A stretch of 8,873 nt of DNA from assembly GCA_007128085.1 (NCBI GenBank), contig SKYC01000336.1, forward strand, positions 1-8,873, written 5' to 3'. Positions 1 through 7,490 of this stretch are shown here, piece after piece. This DNA comes from Saprospiraceae bacterium. Its GTDB lineage: Bacteria; Bacteroidota; Bacteroidia; Chitinophagales; Saprospiraceae. The notes under the pieces are model-generated. The model worked only from the letters and a program-made list of their open reading frames with translations. It did no database searches and was not told where the DNA came from. Made by a program: the position numbers and the translations under genes. How positions within the stretch are numbered: the stretch's first letter is position 1; the number at the start of each line of letters is the position of its first letter.

Positions 1-52
1 GTAATGATGAAATGCTTTTGAGAAAATAATTGTAAAGAATAAAAATAAATAG

Positions 53-1297
53 ATGCAAACCTTTTCATTTGCTACCGGCGAGCGCAAATTTTTCGGAATT
101 TGCATGATCATTGGAGTCATAAGTTTATTGATTACGTTTATTACCGACGACCCATTGAACAGTAGATTTTGGAGTAACCTATTGATAAACGGAAGCCTTT
201 TTACCGGCATCGCTTTTATCAGTCTGTTTTTGTACGCCGCTAAAATTATTGCCTATTCCGGTTGGCATACGCAGTTCAAAAGAGTGCTCGAGTCATTTTC
301 CCAATTTCTGGGAGTGGGTCTGGTCATTATGATCATCCTCGGCCTCGGGACCGTTTTTGGTTTCCACAGCCTGTACGAGTGGAACAACGAAGAGCTCGTA
401 GCTACTGATCCCATTATCCAGGGAAAGAGTCCATTCCTCAACTGGCAGTGGTATATGTTTGCCACCATAGTCTTTGGAGGATCGTGGTTTTTTGTTGCAC
501 GTCAGTTGAGGAGTTTGTCGCTTAAAGAGGATAGAGAAGGCGATCTCTCCTTTAGAATTCACAAGAGAATGAGGATCTGGGCCGCCATCATGCTGCCCCT
601 GGGAGGTTTTACCTCTGCAGCAGCGATATGGTTGTGGTTGATGTCACTGGATGCCCACTGGTACAGTACGCTGTACGGCTGGTATACTGGTGCGAGCTGG
701 ATGGTCATAGCGGTTGCCCTGATGATTCTCTGTATTATTTATTTAAAATCGAGAGGATACTATCCAAAAGTAACCAGCGATCACTTGCACGATATGGGTA
801 AATACCTTTTTGCTTTCAGTATTTTTTGGGCTTACTTGTGGTTTTCACAATACATGTTGATTTGGTACGCCAATATCGGAGAGGAGACCATTTATTTTAG
901 AAACAGGATGGATAACTATCCGGTACTGTTTTACGCCAATGTTCTGATCAATTTTGTACTTCCGTTTTTGGTTTTACTGAGAAATGACACAAAACGCAAG
1001 AACGGAACCTTGATTTTTGTGTCTATAGCTGTAATAATCGGTCATTACATTGACTTCTTTTTAATGGTTAAACCGGGAGTTCACTACACGACCAATAAGA
1101 TTTTGGCCATGACAGGAGGACCTGAAGCAACGGCGGAATTGAGTAGGTTAACGATACCCGGATTTTTGGAGTTGGGTACATTTATCGGTTTTATTGGCTT
1201 GTTCGGCTATATGGTGTTTACCTCTCTGAGCAAGGCACCACTGGTACCGGAAAAAGACCCCTATTTGGAAGAGAGTGTCCATCACCATGTGGTTTGA
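53..1297 (+). CDS. actF: Alternative complex III membrane subunit ActF (quinol:cytochrome c oxidoreductase)
   Basis: This is an integral membrane subunit of ACIII, which oxidises (mena)quinol and reduces a c-type cytochrome or the oxidase directly. ActF and ActC are both NrfD/PsrC-like proteins of the inner membrane. The 414-residue product shows about ten hydrophobic segments (roughly residues 16-32, 43-68, 82-105, 134-150, 175-197, 213-233, 250-271, 289-309, 318-338, 368-390). Family-like stretches are SLDAHWYSTLYGWYTGASW (198-216) and HDMGKYLFAFSIFWAYLWFS (246-265), followed by a W/Y-rich stretch to about 275. The length is usual for ActF. The ATG at 53 is the only sensible start: an in-frame TAG lies directly before it, and the upstream context is A-rich with no Shine-Dalgarno. 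The C-terminus ends in a short His run (HHHVV). Being the last act gene directly before coxB fits the common Bacteroidota order actABCDEF-cox; the other act genes must lie upstream of the window. The assignment is from recognised family style, not from a search. Confidence 0.9.
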   Translation: MQTFSFATGERKFFGICMIIGVISLLITFITDDPLNSRFWSNLLINGSLFTGIAFISLFLYAAKIIAYSGWHTQFKRVLESFSQFLGVGLVIMIILGLGTVFGFHSLYEWNNEELVATDPIIQGKSPFLNWQWYMFATIVFGGSWFFVARQLRSLSLKEDREGDLSFRIHKRMRIWAAIMLPLGGFTSAAAIWLWLMSLDAHWYSTLYGWYTGASWMVIAVALMILCIIYLKSRGYYPKVTSDHLHDMGKYLFAFSIFWAYLWFSQYMLIWYANIGEETIYFRNRMDNYPVLFYANVLINFVLPFLVLLRNDTKRKNGTLIFVSIAVIIGHYIDFFLMVKPGVHYTTNKILAMTGGPEATAELSRLTIPGFLELGTFIGFIGLFGYMVFTSLSKAPLVPEKDPYLEESVHHHVV

Positions 1298-1411
1298 TAA
1301 ACAGGGGTATAGAGAAGAGATAGATTGCACAGATAATAATTTGTTTGGGTGGATCGACAGGAGAGGATGACAGAACATGAAAACATTATTTAAAATTTTA
1401 AAGAATTACTG

Positions 1412-2617
1412 ATGATCATATTACTCACTTTACTTTGCCTTGCACTATTGGTGATTGTAGTGATTCAAATTGGAAGGGTCAGTGAAATGGCCGGTTTGAT
1501 TCGGGGAGAAGAGGACGTCCAAAATGACAGCAACTACTGGAACTCCAGGCTGGGGTTGGTCTTTATGGTACTTTTTCTCATCGGATCGGTAGCCTCAGCG
1601 ATTTACTACAAGAATTACATGCTTGGATACGGACCTCACGAAGCGGCTTCCATGCACGGTATTGCCATGGACAAACTTTTCAATATGACACTGTTTTTCA
1701 CAGGTGTGGTATTTATTGTCACCCAAATTGTGTTGTTTTGGTTTGCCTATAAATACCGTGGGATCGAAGGAAGAAAGGCACTCCATATTTCCCACGACAA
1801 CCGACTGGAAATTGTATGGACCGCCATTCCCGCTGTAGTTATGGCCATTCTGGTGGTATTTGGTTTGAATACCTGGAACGAAATTATGCAGGACATCGAA
1901 CCCGGGGAGGACTATGTAGAATTGGAAATGACCGGCTATCAGTTTGGTTGGATAGCTCGGTATCCCGGTGAAGATGGGGTGCTCGGTTCGAGGGATTACC
2001 GGCAAACATCGGGTATCAATCCACTCGGTCAGGTTTGGGAGGATCCCGCCAACCACGATGATATGCATACCAATGAAATAGTGTTGCCTGTGAATAAAAA
2101 AGTAAAAGTCAGACTCACGGCACGCGATGTACTTCACAGTTTCTTTCTTCCTCACTTCAGAGTAAAAATGGATTGTGTACCCGGAACACCGACCTTCTTT
2201 GTATTTACGCCCACTAAGACCACGGAGGAGTATAGAGAAGAGCTCAGTAAGTATCCCGAATATCAGGTGCGCGAGGATCCCAATGATCCTACCAGCCCCA
2301 TGTTGTGGGAGACATTTAACTACGAACTGGCCTGTGCAGAACTCTGCGGTACCGGACACGGAAGTATGAGAATGGTGGTCAGGGTGGTAGAAGACTATGA
2401 ATACAGAGCATGGCTTAGAAACCAATCTTCTTACTACCTCACTTCCATCAGGGGATCGGATCACGATCCGTTTAGAGGGGAGGACCTTGAGATAGATGGA
2501 ATGGACGATGCCGGAGAACCCGGTGAAATGGAAGAGGAAAGTACAGATGAAACGGATGAAGAGGATGAGTATTTATCAGAAGTATCCGAAGAGGACGATG
2601 AAACTGAAACGGAATAA
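1412..2617 (+). CDS. coxB: Cytochrome c oxidase subunit II (CuA subunit)
   Basis: Subunit II takes electrons from cytochrome c or ACIII at the binuclear CuA centre and passes them to heme a in CoxA. All CuA ligands are visible: His242 (VLHSFFLPHF), then Cys308, Glu310, Cys312, His316 and Met319 in CAELCGTGHGSM, with normal spacing. The helix-cupredoxin hallmark QFGWIARYPGEDG is at 177-189. There are four hydrophobic segments (about 2-20, 47-66, 90-114, 135-153), against two in classical subunit II; the last two match the classical hairpin, so the CuA domain should still face the periplasm. No cytochrome c domain is fused. Residues 357-401 form a tail with 26 Asp/Glu in 45 positions and no Lys/Arg, making the protein longer than the usual family member. 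The gap to actF is 114 bp and shows no clear promoter. The start at 1412 gives the hydrophobic N-terminus followed by IGRVSEM that is usual in Bacteroidota CoxB. Confidence 0.96.
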   Translation: MIILLTLLCLALLVIVVIQIGRVSEMAGLIRGEEDVQNDSNYWNSRLGLVFMVLFLIGSVASAIYYKNYMLGYGPHEAASMHGIAMDKLFNMTLFFTGVVFIVTQIVLFWFAYKYRGIEGRKALHISHDNRLEIVWTAIPAVVMAILVVFGLNTWNEIMQDIEPGEDYVELEMTGYQFGWIARYPGEDGVLGSRDYRQTSGINPLGQVWEDPANHDDMHTNEIVLPVNKKVKVRLTARDVLHSFFLPHFRVKMDCVPGTPTFFVFTPTKTTEEYREELSKYPEYQVREDPNDPTSPMLWETFNYELACAELCGTGHGSMRMVVRVVEDYEYRAWLRNQSSYYLTSIRGSDHDPFRGEDLEIDGMDDAGEPGEMEEESTDETDEEDEYLSEVSEEDDETETE

Positions 2618-2672
2618 AGGATTGGACGCAAGAACTAATTGATAAAAGATATTGAATCAGTACTCGTATTTT

Positions 2673-2692
2673 AATTGGTTTTAAAACCAATT
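2673..2692. repeat. Perfect 20-bp palindrome in the coxB-coxA spacer
   Basis: The half-site AATTGGTTTT (2673-2682) is followed without spacing by its exact reverse complement AAAACCAATT (2683-2692). Three more pairs can form further out after two mismatches. As RNA it could fold into an eight-pair stem with a TTAA loop, 25 bases before the coxA start. It could be a regulator operator, a weak attenuator or an mRNA processing or stability element; no choice can be made from the sequence. It is A/T-rich, so chance is possible, but a perfect 20-mer is uncommon. Confidence 0.6.
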
Positions 2693-2717
2693 TTAATTAA
2701 CTGTAAATTTTTTTAAA

Positions 2718-4577
2718 ATGGCGCAAACAGAAGTAGCTGTAATGGATGCAACCGATCAACTGATCGAAAAGTACGGTTATGATGATCATTTTCACGATCA
2801 TCACCATGGGGATAAATACCAGACCAACTTTATTACGCATTATATTTTTAGCATGGATCATAAAATCATCGCCAAACAGTTTTTAACGACTGGTATTTTT
2901 TGGGCGATTATTGGAGGTCTTATGTCATTGATATTCAGGTTGCAACTCGGTTTTCCCGAGGAAAATATGGCATGGCTTAAACCCTTCCTCGGAAAGTGGA
3001 TTGTGTTGAACGATGCTGGCGTAGGGTCGATTTCACCTGAGTTTTATTATGCCATGGTCACCATGCACGGTACCATACTGGTGTTTTTTGTCTTAACGGC
3101 CGGATTGAGCGGTACCTTTTCCAATCTGCTCATACCCTTGCAAATAGGCGCCAGAGATATGGCGTCGCCATTTTTGAATATGCTTTCGTACTGGTTCTTT
3201 TTCCTGGCCGGGGTCGTTTTGTTTTTCTCTCTTTTTCTGAGTACAGGAGCCTTCTCAGGAGGCTGGGTTGCCTATCCACCCCTCAGCGCATTGCCGCAGG
3301 CCTCGTCGGGCAGTGGGGCCGGAATGACGATGTGGCTGCTCAGTTTGACGCTCTTCGTGGTCTCGGTGCTTCTGGGTGGTATCAATTACGTTACGACCAT
3401 CCTGAACTTGAGAACCCGCGGATTGGGAATGTGGAGATTGCCACTGACCATTTGGGCCTTTTTGGTGACAGCCATTATTGGTTTGTTGTCCTTCCCGGTA
3501 TTGGTTTCCGGATTCCTACTTCTGTTTTTTGACCGAAGTGTCGGCACCTCATTTTACCTCAGTGAAATATTTATAGGGGGGCAGGCCCTCGACCACGTCG
3601 GGGGTAGTCCGATTTTGTACCAGCATTTATTTTGGTTTCTGGGACACCCGGAAGTTTACATCATCATATTGCCGGCCATGGGTATTGTATCCGAAGTGCT
3701 CGCCATACACAGTCGAAAGCCGATTTTTGGTTATAAAGCCATGGTGTTTTCCATTATAGCCATTGGATTTTTATCCTTTTTGGTTTGGGCGCACCATATG
3801 TTTGTCTCCGGAATCAACCCTTATATGGCCATGATATTTGTGTTGTTTACACTGATTATCGCCGTTCCATCGGCCGTTAAGGTTTTCAACTGGTTGGCTA
3901 CACTGTACGGGGGAAGTATACGGTTTAATTCTGCCAATCTGTTTGCCATTGGATTTGTATCCATGTTTATTTCCGGTGGATTGACCGGTATATTTTTGGG
4001 CAACTCTGCCATAGATATTCAATTGCACGACACTTACTTTGTCGTTGCACACTTTCACATCGTAATGGGGGTAGCAGCCTTTTTCGGTACCTTTGCGGGC
4101 GTCTATCACTGGTTTCCCAAGATGTACGGCCGATTTATGAATGAATTCCTGGGCAAGCTCCATTTCTGGAGTACTTTGATTGGTGCATACCTCATTTTCT
4201 GGCCCATGCATTACCTGGGAATTGCGGGTGTGCCGAGGAGGTATTACAGTTTTGATTCCTTCGAAACATTTTCGCATTTCAGTGGAATGAACCAGTTTAT
4301 TACGGTTGCCGCTATTTTGGTTTTTGTAGCACAATTGGTTTTTGTGATTAATTTCTTCTACAGTATTTGGTACGGTAGGAAGATGAAAGTGAAAAACCCT
4401 TATGGTGCTACTTCCCTGGAATGGACAACACCCATTAAACCGGGACACGGTAACTGGCCGGGCAAAATACCCACGGTTCATCGTTGGGCCTATGATTACT
4501 CCAAGGGAGAGCGAGATTTTATTTCTCAAATAGAGCCCTTGAGTGAACAGGAGAAAAAGGATTCCATTCATCATTAA
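2718..4577 (+). CDS. coxA: Cytochrome c oxidase subunit I, A1-type heme-copper oxidase
   Basis: This is the catalytic, proton-pumping subunit that reduces O2 to water at the heme a3-CuB site. By comparison with the Paracoccus enzyme, all key residues are present: His117 and His447 for heme a, His445 for heme a3, His310, His359 and His360 for CuB, and the cross-linked Tyr314 in GHPEVY. Glu312 in that motif marks subtype A1. The D-channel residues Asn136, Asp147 and Asn154 and the K-channel residues Ser385 and Lys388 (IAVPSAVKVF) are intact, so both proton paths look functional. Twelve or so membrane helices cover residues about 50-555. The 619-residue length is slightly above the alpha-proteobacterial norm, through N- and C-terminal extensions. 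A His/Asp-rich stretch (22-32, DDHFHDHHHGD) precedes the first helix; such stretches are common in Bacteroidota CoxA. The ATG at 2718 is preceded by an A/T-rich spacer with no Shine-Dalgarno. It lies 100 bp after coxB and 42 bp before ctaB. Confidence 0.98.
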   Translation: MAQTEVAVMDATDQLIEKYGYDDHFHDHHHGDKYQTNFITHYIFSMDHKIIAKQFLTTGIFWAIIGGLMSLIFRLQLGFPEENMAWLKPFLGKWIVLNDAGVGSISPEFYYAMVTMHGTILVFFVLTAGLSGTFSNLLIPLQIGARDMASPFLNMLSYWFFFLAGVVLFFSLFLSTGAFSGGWVAYPPLSALPQASSGSGAGMTMWLLSLTLFVVSVLLGGINYVTTILNLRTRGLGMWRLPLTIWAFLVTAIIGLLSFPVLVSGFLLLFFDRSVGTSFYLSEIFIGGQALDHVGGSPILYQHLFWFLGHPEVYIIILPAMGIVSEVLAIHSRKPIFGYKAMVFSIIAIGFLSFLVWAHHMFVSGINPYMAMIFVLFTLIIAVPSAVKVFNWLATLYGGSIRFNSANLFAIGFVSMFISGGLTGIFLGNSAIDIQLHDTYFVVAHFHIVMGVAAFFGTFAGVYHWFPKMYGRFMNEFLGKLHFWSTLIGAYLIFWPMHYLGIAGVPRRYYSFDSFETFSHFSGMNQFITVAAILVFVAQLVFVINFFYSIWYGRKMKVKNPYGATSLEWTTPIKPGHGNWPGKIPTVHRWAYDYSKGERDFISQIEPLSEQEKKDSIHH

Positions 4578-4619
4578 TGATGTTTTGAAATAAGTTAAAT
4601 CAGACTGAAAAATAGTTAA

Positions 4620-5531
4620 GTGAAAAAGCCAAGTACAGTAACAGAGAGCTTGAGTATCAACCGCGACAATTTATTTGTCAAGGATCTGATGTTGTTGTTT
4701 AAATTCAGACTTTCATTTGTCGTCGTACTCTCATCTGTTTTTGCATACATGATTGCCGCACCCAATTTAACTTTTGCAGGACTTGCTCTGCTTTGGGTTG
4801 GTGGATTTTGTGTAACGGCTGCTGCCAATGCATTGAATCAGATTCTCGAAAGGGAATACGACATTCAAATGGTGAGGACAGCAGGCAGACCTGTTGCCGC
4901 TGGCAGGATGACGGTATCCACCGCATTGATAAGTGCGGGTATGTTGTCACTTGTCGGGTTGGTGATATTGTCGGCATTCAACCCCATTACCGGATTTTTG
5001 GGGATGGTAGCGTTGATCAGTTACGCTTTTTTGTATACACCGCTCAAGCGGGTGACTCCCTTTGCGGTGGTTGTCGGTGCTTTTCCAGGTGCATTGCCGG
5101 TTATTATTGGCGTGACCGCTGCTGTGGGCGAAATAACGACCCTTGCCATCGCTTTATTCGGCATTCAGTTTTTATGGCAATTTGCGCATTTTTGGGCCAT
5201 TGCCTGGCTGGCTGATGAAGATTACAAAAAGGCGGGATTTGTATTGTTGCCGAGTAAATCGGGAAAGAAGGACTCCTCCGTTGGACTTCATTCTTTCGTG
5301 TATTCAGTTTTACTGTTGCCTTTTTCTTTTTTGCCTTGGGTCTTTGGGTATTGTAGTATCACGGCTGCTTTTTTTGCAGCTATTCTCGCGGCCTGGTATT
5401 GTTATATGGGCTGGCAGTTTTATAAAAAAAGTGACGATCAATCAGCCAGAAAGTTGATGTTTGCCTCTTTTTTGTATTTGCCATTGGTTTTGATGGTGTA
5501 TTTTTTTGACACAATATGGTTGGTTCTATGA
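4620..5531 (+). CDS. ctaB: Protoheme IX farnesyltransferase (heme O synthase), UbiA family
   Basis: This enzyme (also called CyoE) attaches a farnesyl group to heme b to make heme O, the precursor of the heme A used by CoxA. It is a polytopic inner-membrane protein with about nine helices. The first Asp-rich-type motif of the UbiA prenyltransferases is N73-x3-E77-x3-D81 in NALNQILEREYD, followed by the heme O synthase signature TAGRPVAAGRM (87-97). The second conserved block is WQFAHFWAIAWLADEDYKKA (186-205). The start is GTG at 4620: an in-frame TAA sits immediately before it (4617-4619), and the next Met is residue 24, too close to the first helix (LLFKFRLSF) compared with relatives. The length of 303 is typical. 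The stop overlaps the start of the first coxC as ATGA, suggesting coupled translation. Heme A synthase (CtaA), the next enzyme, is not in the window. Confidence 0.95.
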   Translation: MKKPSTVTESLSINRDNLFVKDLMLLFKFRLSFVVVLSSVFAYMIAAPNLTFAGLALLWVGGFCVTAAANALNQILEREYDIQMVRTAGRPVAAGRMTVSTALISAGMLSLVGLVILSAFNPITGFLGMVALISYAFLYTPLKRVTPFAVVVGAFPGALPVIIGVTAAVGEITTLAIALFGIQFLWQFAHFWAIAWLADEDYKKAGFVLLPSKSGKKDSSVGLHSFVYSVLLLPFSFLPWVFGYCSITAAFFAAILAAWYCYMGWQFYKKSDDQSARKLMFASFLYLPLVLMVYFFDTIWLVL

Positions 5532-6100
5532 GCAATATAACTGAAAACTCAAAAGCAAGGGGATTGGAACCCGCTGTTTTCGGCCTCTGGGTGGGGATTG
5601 GAAGCATCGTAATGATGTTTGCGGCCTTTACCAGCGCCTATATTGTGAGACAGGCTCAGGGAAACTGGTTGGAATTCCGATTGCCGGAATGGTTCTTTTA
5701 CTCAACCCTGATTATTTTGCTCAGTAGTTTGACCATTCACTACGCTTATAAATTTTATTTAAAAGGAAATACGCTTAGGTATCGACAATTGTACCTTCTC
5801 ACTTTTATTTTAGGGTTGGGGTTTGTGATTACCCAGTATCTGGGTTGGACTGCCATGCATGCCGGTGGGGTAGAGCTCACCGGGAACCCATCCGGTTCTT
5901 TTGTGTACGTTATTTCCGGGGTTCACGCCTTGCACGTACTAGGGGGGCTTTCTGCACTTGCTGTGGGGGTTTTGATGATGGCTGTTTTGCCACATCGCGT
6001 TACTCCCCGGAGAAAAACCCGCTTTAAAATGATGGTACATTACTGGCACTTTGTCGATATACTTTGGATATACTTATTGCTATTTTTTATGTTTCAATAA
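5528..6100 (+). CDS. coxC: Cytochrome c oxidase subunit III, first copy
   Basis: This is a five-helix subunit III protein of 190 residues (family of CoxC/CyoC), which in the oxidase packs beside subunit I and protects proton uptake through the D-channel. Visible family marks are GSFVYVISGVHALHVLGGL (123-141) and HYWHFVDILWIYLLLF (171-186). The helices fall at about 17-40, 55-75, 88-107, 123-154 and 170-189. The start chosen is ATG 5528, which overlaps the ctaB stop in the coupling arrangement ATGA; an ATG four codons upstream (5516) is possible and would add MVGS. The position of the conserved helix-III Glu of subunit III (E135 in the second copy, CQAWEW) is Gly106 here (TQYLGW). The protein has no periplasmic insert like that of its neighbour. 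Two coxC genes in tandem are usual in Bacteroidota, and whether both products sit in one complex cannot be told from the sequence. Confidence 0.93.
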   Translation: MSNITENSKARGLEPAVFGLWVGIGSIVMMFAAFTSAYIVRQAQGNWLEFRLPEWFFYSTLIILLSSLTIHYAYKFYLKGNTLRYRQLYLLTFILGLGFVITQYLGWTAMHAGGVELTGNPSGSFVYVISGVHALHVLGGLSALAVGVLMMAVLPHRVTPRRKTRFKMMVHYWHFVDILWIYLLLFFMFQ

Positions 6101-6117
6101 CTTTTGACAGTAGAAAA
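6101..6117 (+). repeat. Junction repeat, copy 1 (CTTTTGACAGTAGAAAA)
   Basis: This 17-nt motif directly follows the stop of the first coxC and precedes the second coxC start by 11 bases. It recurs with a two-base TA insertion at 6963-6981. The shared exact core is ACAGTAGAAAA. The A-rich part lies where Bacteroidota ribosome-binding contexts prefer A residues, so it may act as a translation-initiation context. Confidence 0.45.
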
Positions 6118-6128
6118 TTTTTAACTCG

Positions 6129-6971
6129 ATGTCTGCAGAAACAAGTACAAAAGATTTAGAGACCGAACAGGAACAGGTCTCATGGGAAGGGGGGAGTAAA
6201 CCCTTTAAGGCGAGTTACGGCAAATTGATGATGTGGTATTTTATCATGTCGGATGCCTTTACTTTTGCCGGATTTTTAATTGCCTATGGTGCATTGCGGT
6301 TCAGTGTGCCGACCTGGCCGGAACCCGACTTTGTTTTTCAGAGTTTTCCCGGGGGACTGCACAATATGCCACTGATCTTCGTTACATTGATGACTTTTGT
6401 TCTGATTGCCAGTTCTGCCACCATGGTAAGAGCGGTTCAGGAAGGTCAGCGGGAGAACAAAAAAGGAGTGGTTTTCTGGTTGTTGATGACCATTTTGGGT
6501 GGAGCGACCTTCCTGGGATGTCAGGCATGGGAGTGGCACACACTTATTGTTAAAGAACACATGACTCTCAGTGAAAATCCCTTTGGGAGACATATTGAGG
6601 CGGGGACCTATCTCGAGGGAGATGGGTACGATATTGAGGCGGGAGATACCTTTCAGCCCGGAGACTTTTACCTCATTCACAAGGTGGACGGGGAGTGGAA
6701 TCCAGTCGCCTACCAAAATGAACACGGTGATGTAAAATTACAGTCTTTTGGTCCGCCGGCCTTTGGGTCTCTCTTTTACTTTATTACCGGTTTCCACGGG
6801 TTTCACGTACTCACCGGATTGATTATATTGCTGATTGTCGCAATCAATGCCGCAGGTGGAGTATACGTCAAGCGAAGGAACGGATATGAAATGGTTGAAA
6901 AAGTAGGACTTTACTGGCACTTCGTGGATTTGGTCTGGGTATTTGTGTTTTTGGTATTTTATCTTTTGTAA
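6129..6971 (+). CDS. coxC: Cytochrome c oxidase subunit III, second copy with periplasmic insert
   Basis: This second subunit III is 280 residues long with five helices (about 33-58, 79-101, 113-136, 209-242, 257-280). Family marks are the conserved Glu135 in CQAWEW at the end of helix III, GFHGFHVLTGL (221-231) and LYWHFVDLVWVFVF (261-274). Between helix III and the next helix lies an insert of about 67 residues (140-206), which the positive-inside rule places in the periplasm: the flanking cytoplasmic loops are basic (RENKKG, KRRNG), while the insert has 13 acidic and four basic residues. An insert at this place occurs in other Bacteroidota subunit III proteins as I recall them, but its function is not known to me. 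The ATG at 6129 is 28 bp after the first coxC and yields a polar N-terminal tail of about 30 residues. It keeps the conserved Glu that the first copy lacks, so it is the more canonical of the pair. Confidence 0.93.
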   Translation: MSAETSTKDLETEQEQVSWEGGSKPFKASYGKLMMWYFIMSDAFTFAGFLIAYGALRFSVPTWPEPDFVFQSFPGGLHNMPLIFVTLMTFVLIASSATMVRAVQEGQRENKKGVVFWLLMTILGGATFLGCQAWEWHTLIVKEHMTLSENPFGRHIEAGTYLEGDGYDIEAGDTFQPGDFYLIHKVDGEWNPVAYQNEHGDVKLQSFGPPAFGSLFYFITGFHGFHVLTGLIILLIVAINAAGGVYVKRRNGYEMVEKVGLYWHFVDLVWVFVFLVFYLL

Positions 6972-6981
6972 CAGTAGAAAA
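6963..6981 (+). repeat. Junction repeat, copy 2 (CTTTTGTAACAGTAGAAAA)
   Basis: This copy overlaps the last two codons and the stop of the second coxC (CTT TTG TAA) and ends eight bases before the subunit IV start. It matches 6101-6117 apart from an inserted TA, which supplies the stop codon here. It may be a shared translation context or the remnant of a tandem duplication that gave rise to the two coxC genes. Confidence 0.45.
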
Positions 6982-6989
6982 GAAATAAC

Positions 6990-7400
6990 ATGGGAAATAT
7001 TAGCTATGAACAAGCGAAACGCACGGTACTGAGAGGTTTGATTTTGTTGGCCCTCGTAACCGTTGCGGAAGTATTTATCGCCCTTCTCGGGAAGGGGTAC
7101 ATCATTCCCGGGTTTTACCTGCCGACCTGGTTGGTTTATTTGGCGATGATAGGTCTGAGTTTGTACAAGGCCTATTTTATTATGGGAGAATTCATGCACC
7201 TTAAATACGAAGTCAAGGGATTGGTCTCCAGTATATTACTGCCTTTCTTATTGCTGGTTTGGGGTATCATTGCATTCCTTTGGGATGGGACATACTGGTA
7301 TCAGCAGAGGGAAGAGTATCGGACAGAATTTCAAAAAGAAAGGGAAGGTCATTTATTGGAAGAACACGAATTGGAGGACAGACTCAGGATGTTGGATTGA
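6990..7400 (+). CDS. coxD: Cytochrome c oxidase subunit IV, prokaryotic COX4/CyoD-like family
   Basis: This is a small accessory membrane subunit of the heme-copper oxidase, thought in relatives to help stabilise or assemble the CuB site. The 136-residue protein has three hydrophobic helices (about 14-34, 43-65, 76-98) and the family-like stretch YKAYFIMGEFMHLKYEVKG (59-77), which is how Bacteroidota subunit IV proteins look. After the third helix there is a highly charged tail (about 104-136; EEYRTEFQKEREGHLLEEHE region) that could form a short coiled coil or amphipathic helix; a classical CyoD ends soon after helix three. The gene follows coxC by 18 bp, and the 90-bp gap after it is the largest of the distal part of the operon. 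The gene symbol is by position and convention; coxD or ctaF are both used. Confidence 0.88.
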   Translation: MGNISYEQAKRTVLRGLILLALVTVAEVFIALLGKGYIIPGFYLPTWLVYLAMIGLSLYKAYFIMGEFMHLKYEVKGLVSSILLPFLLLVWGIIAFLWDGTYWYQQREEYRTEFQKEREGHLLEEHELEDRLRMLD

Positions 7401-7490
7401 TTGGATGCGGAAGTATTTATTGAATTGTCCAGGCTGTGTTCAACTTGTTTTGCGCCTGTATTGTTTAGGTGTAAATAATGGAAGAGCGGT

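Noticed and set aside
1..52. The 3' end of actE
   Set aside because: All three forward frames have stops within the first 29 bases, so any upstream coding would be at most a few codons and cannot be identified.
1298..1411. A separate promoter in the actF-coxB spacer
   Set aside because: TAATTTG-like and TTTG matches near 1336-1348 do not fit the -33/-7 spacing of the Bacteroidota promoter; nothing convincing was found.
1377..1412. An 11-codon ORF (MKTLFKILKNY) whose TGA overlaps the coxB ATG
   Set aside because: It is too short and too ordinary in A/T-rich DNA to distinguish from chance; no RBS or conservation can be shown.
1595..2464. A 289-codon open frame on the minus strand within coxB
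   Set aside because: It is fully antisense to a gene with complete CuA motifs, and its translation shows no recognisable domain; it is a shadow of coxB codon use.
2781..2813. His/Asp-rich stretch near the CoxA N-terminus as a special metal site
   Set aside because: Similar His-rich N-termini are common in Bacteroidota CoxA, so it is not unusual here, though the role is unclear.
3771..4574. A 267-codon open frame on the minus strand within coxA
   Set aside because: It lies opposite highly conserved catalytic sequence of subunit I and has no family features; taken as a shadow.
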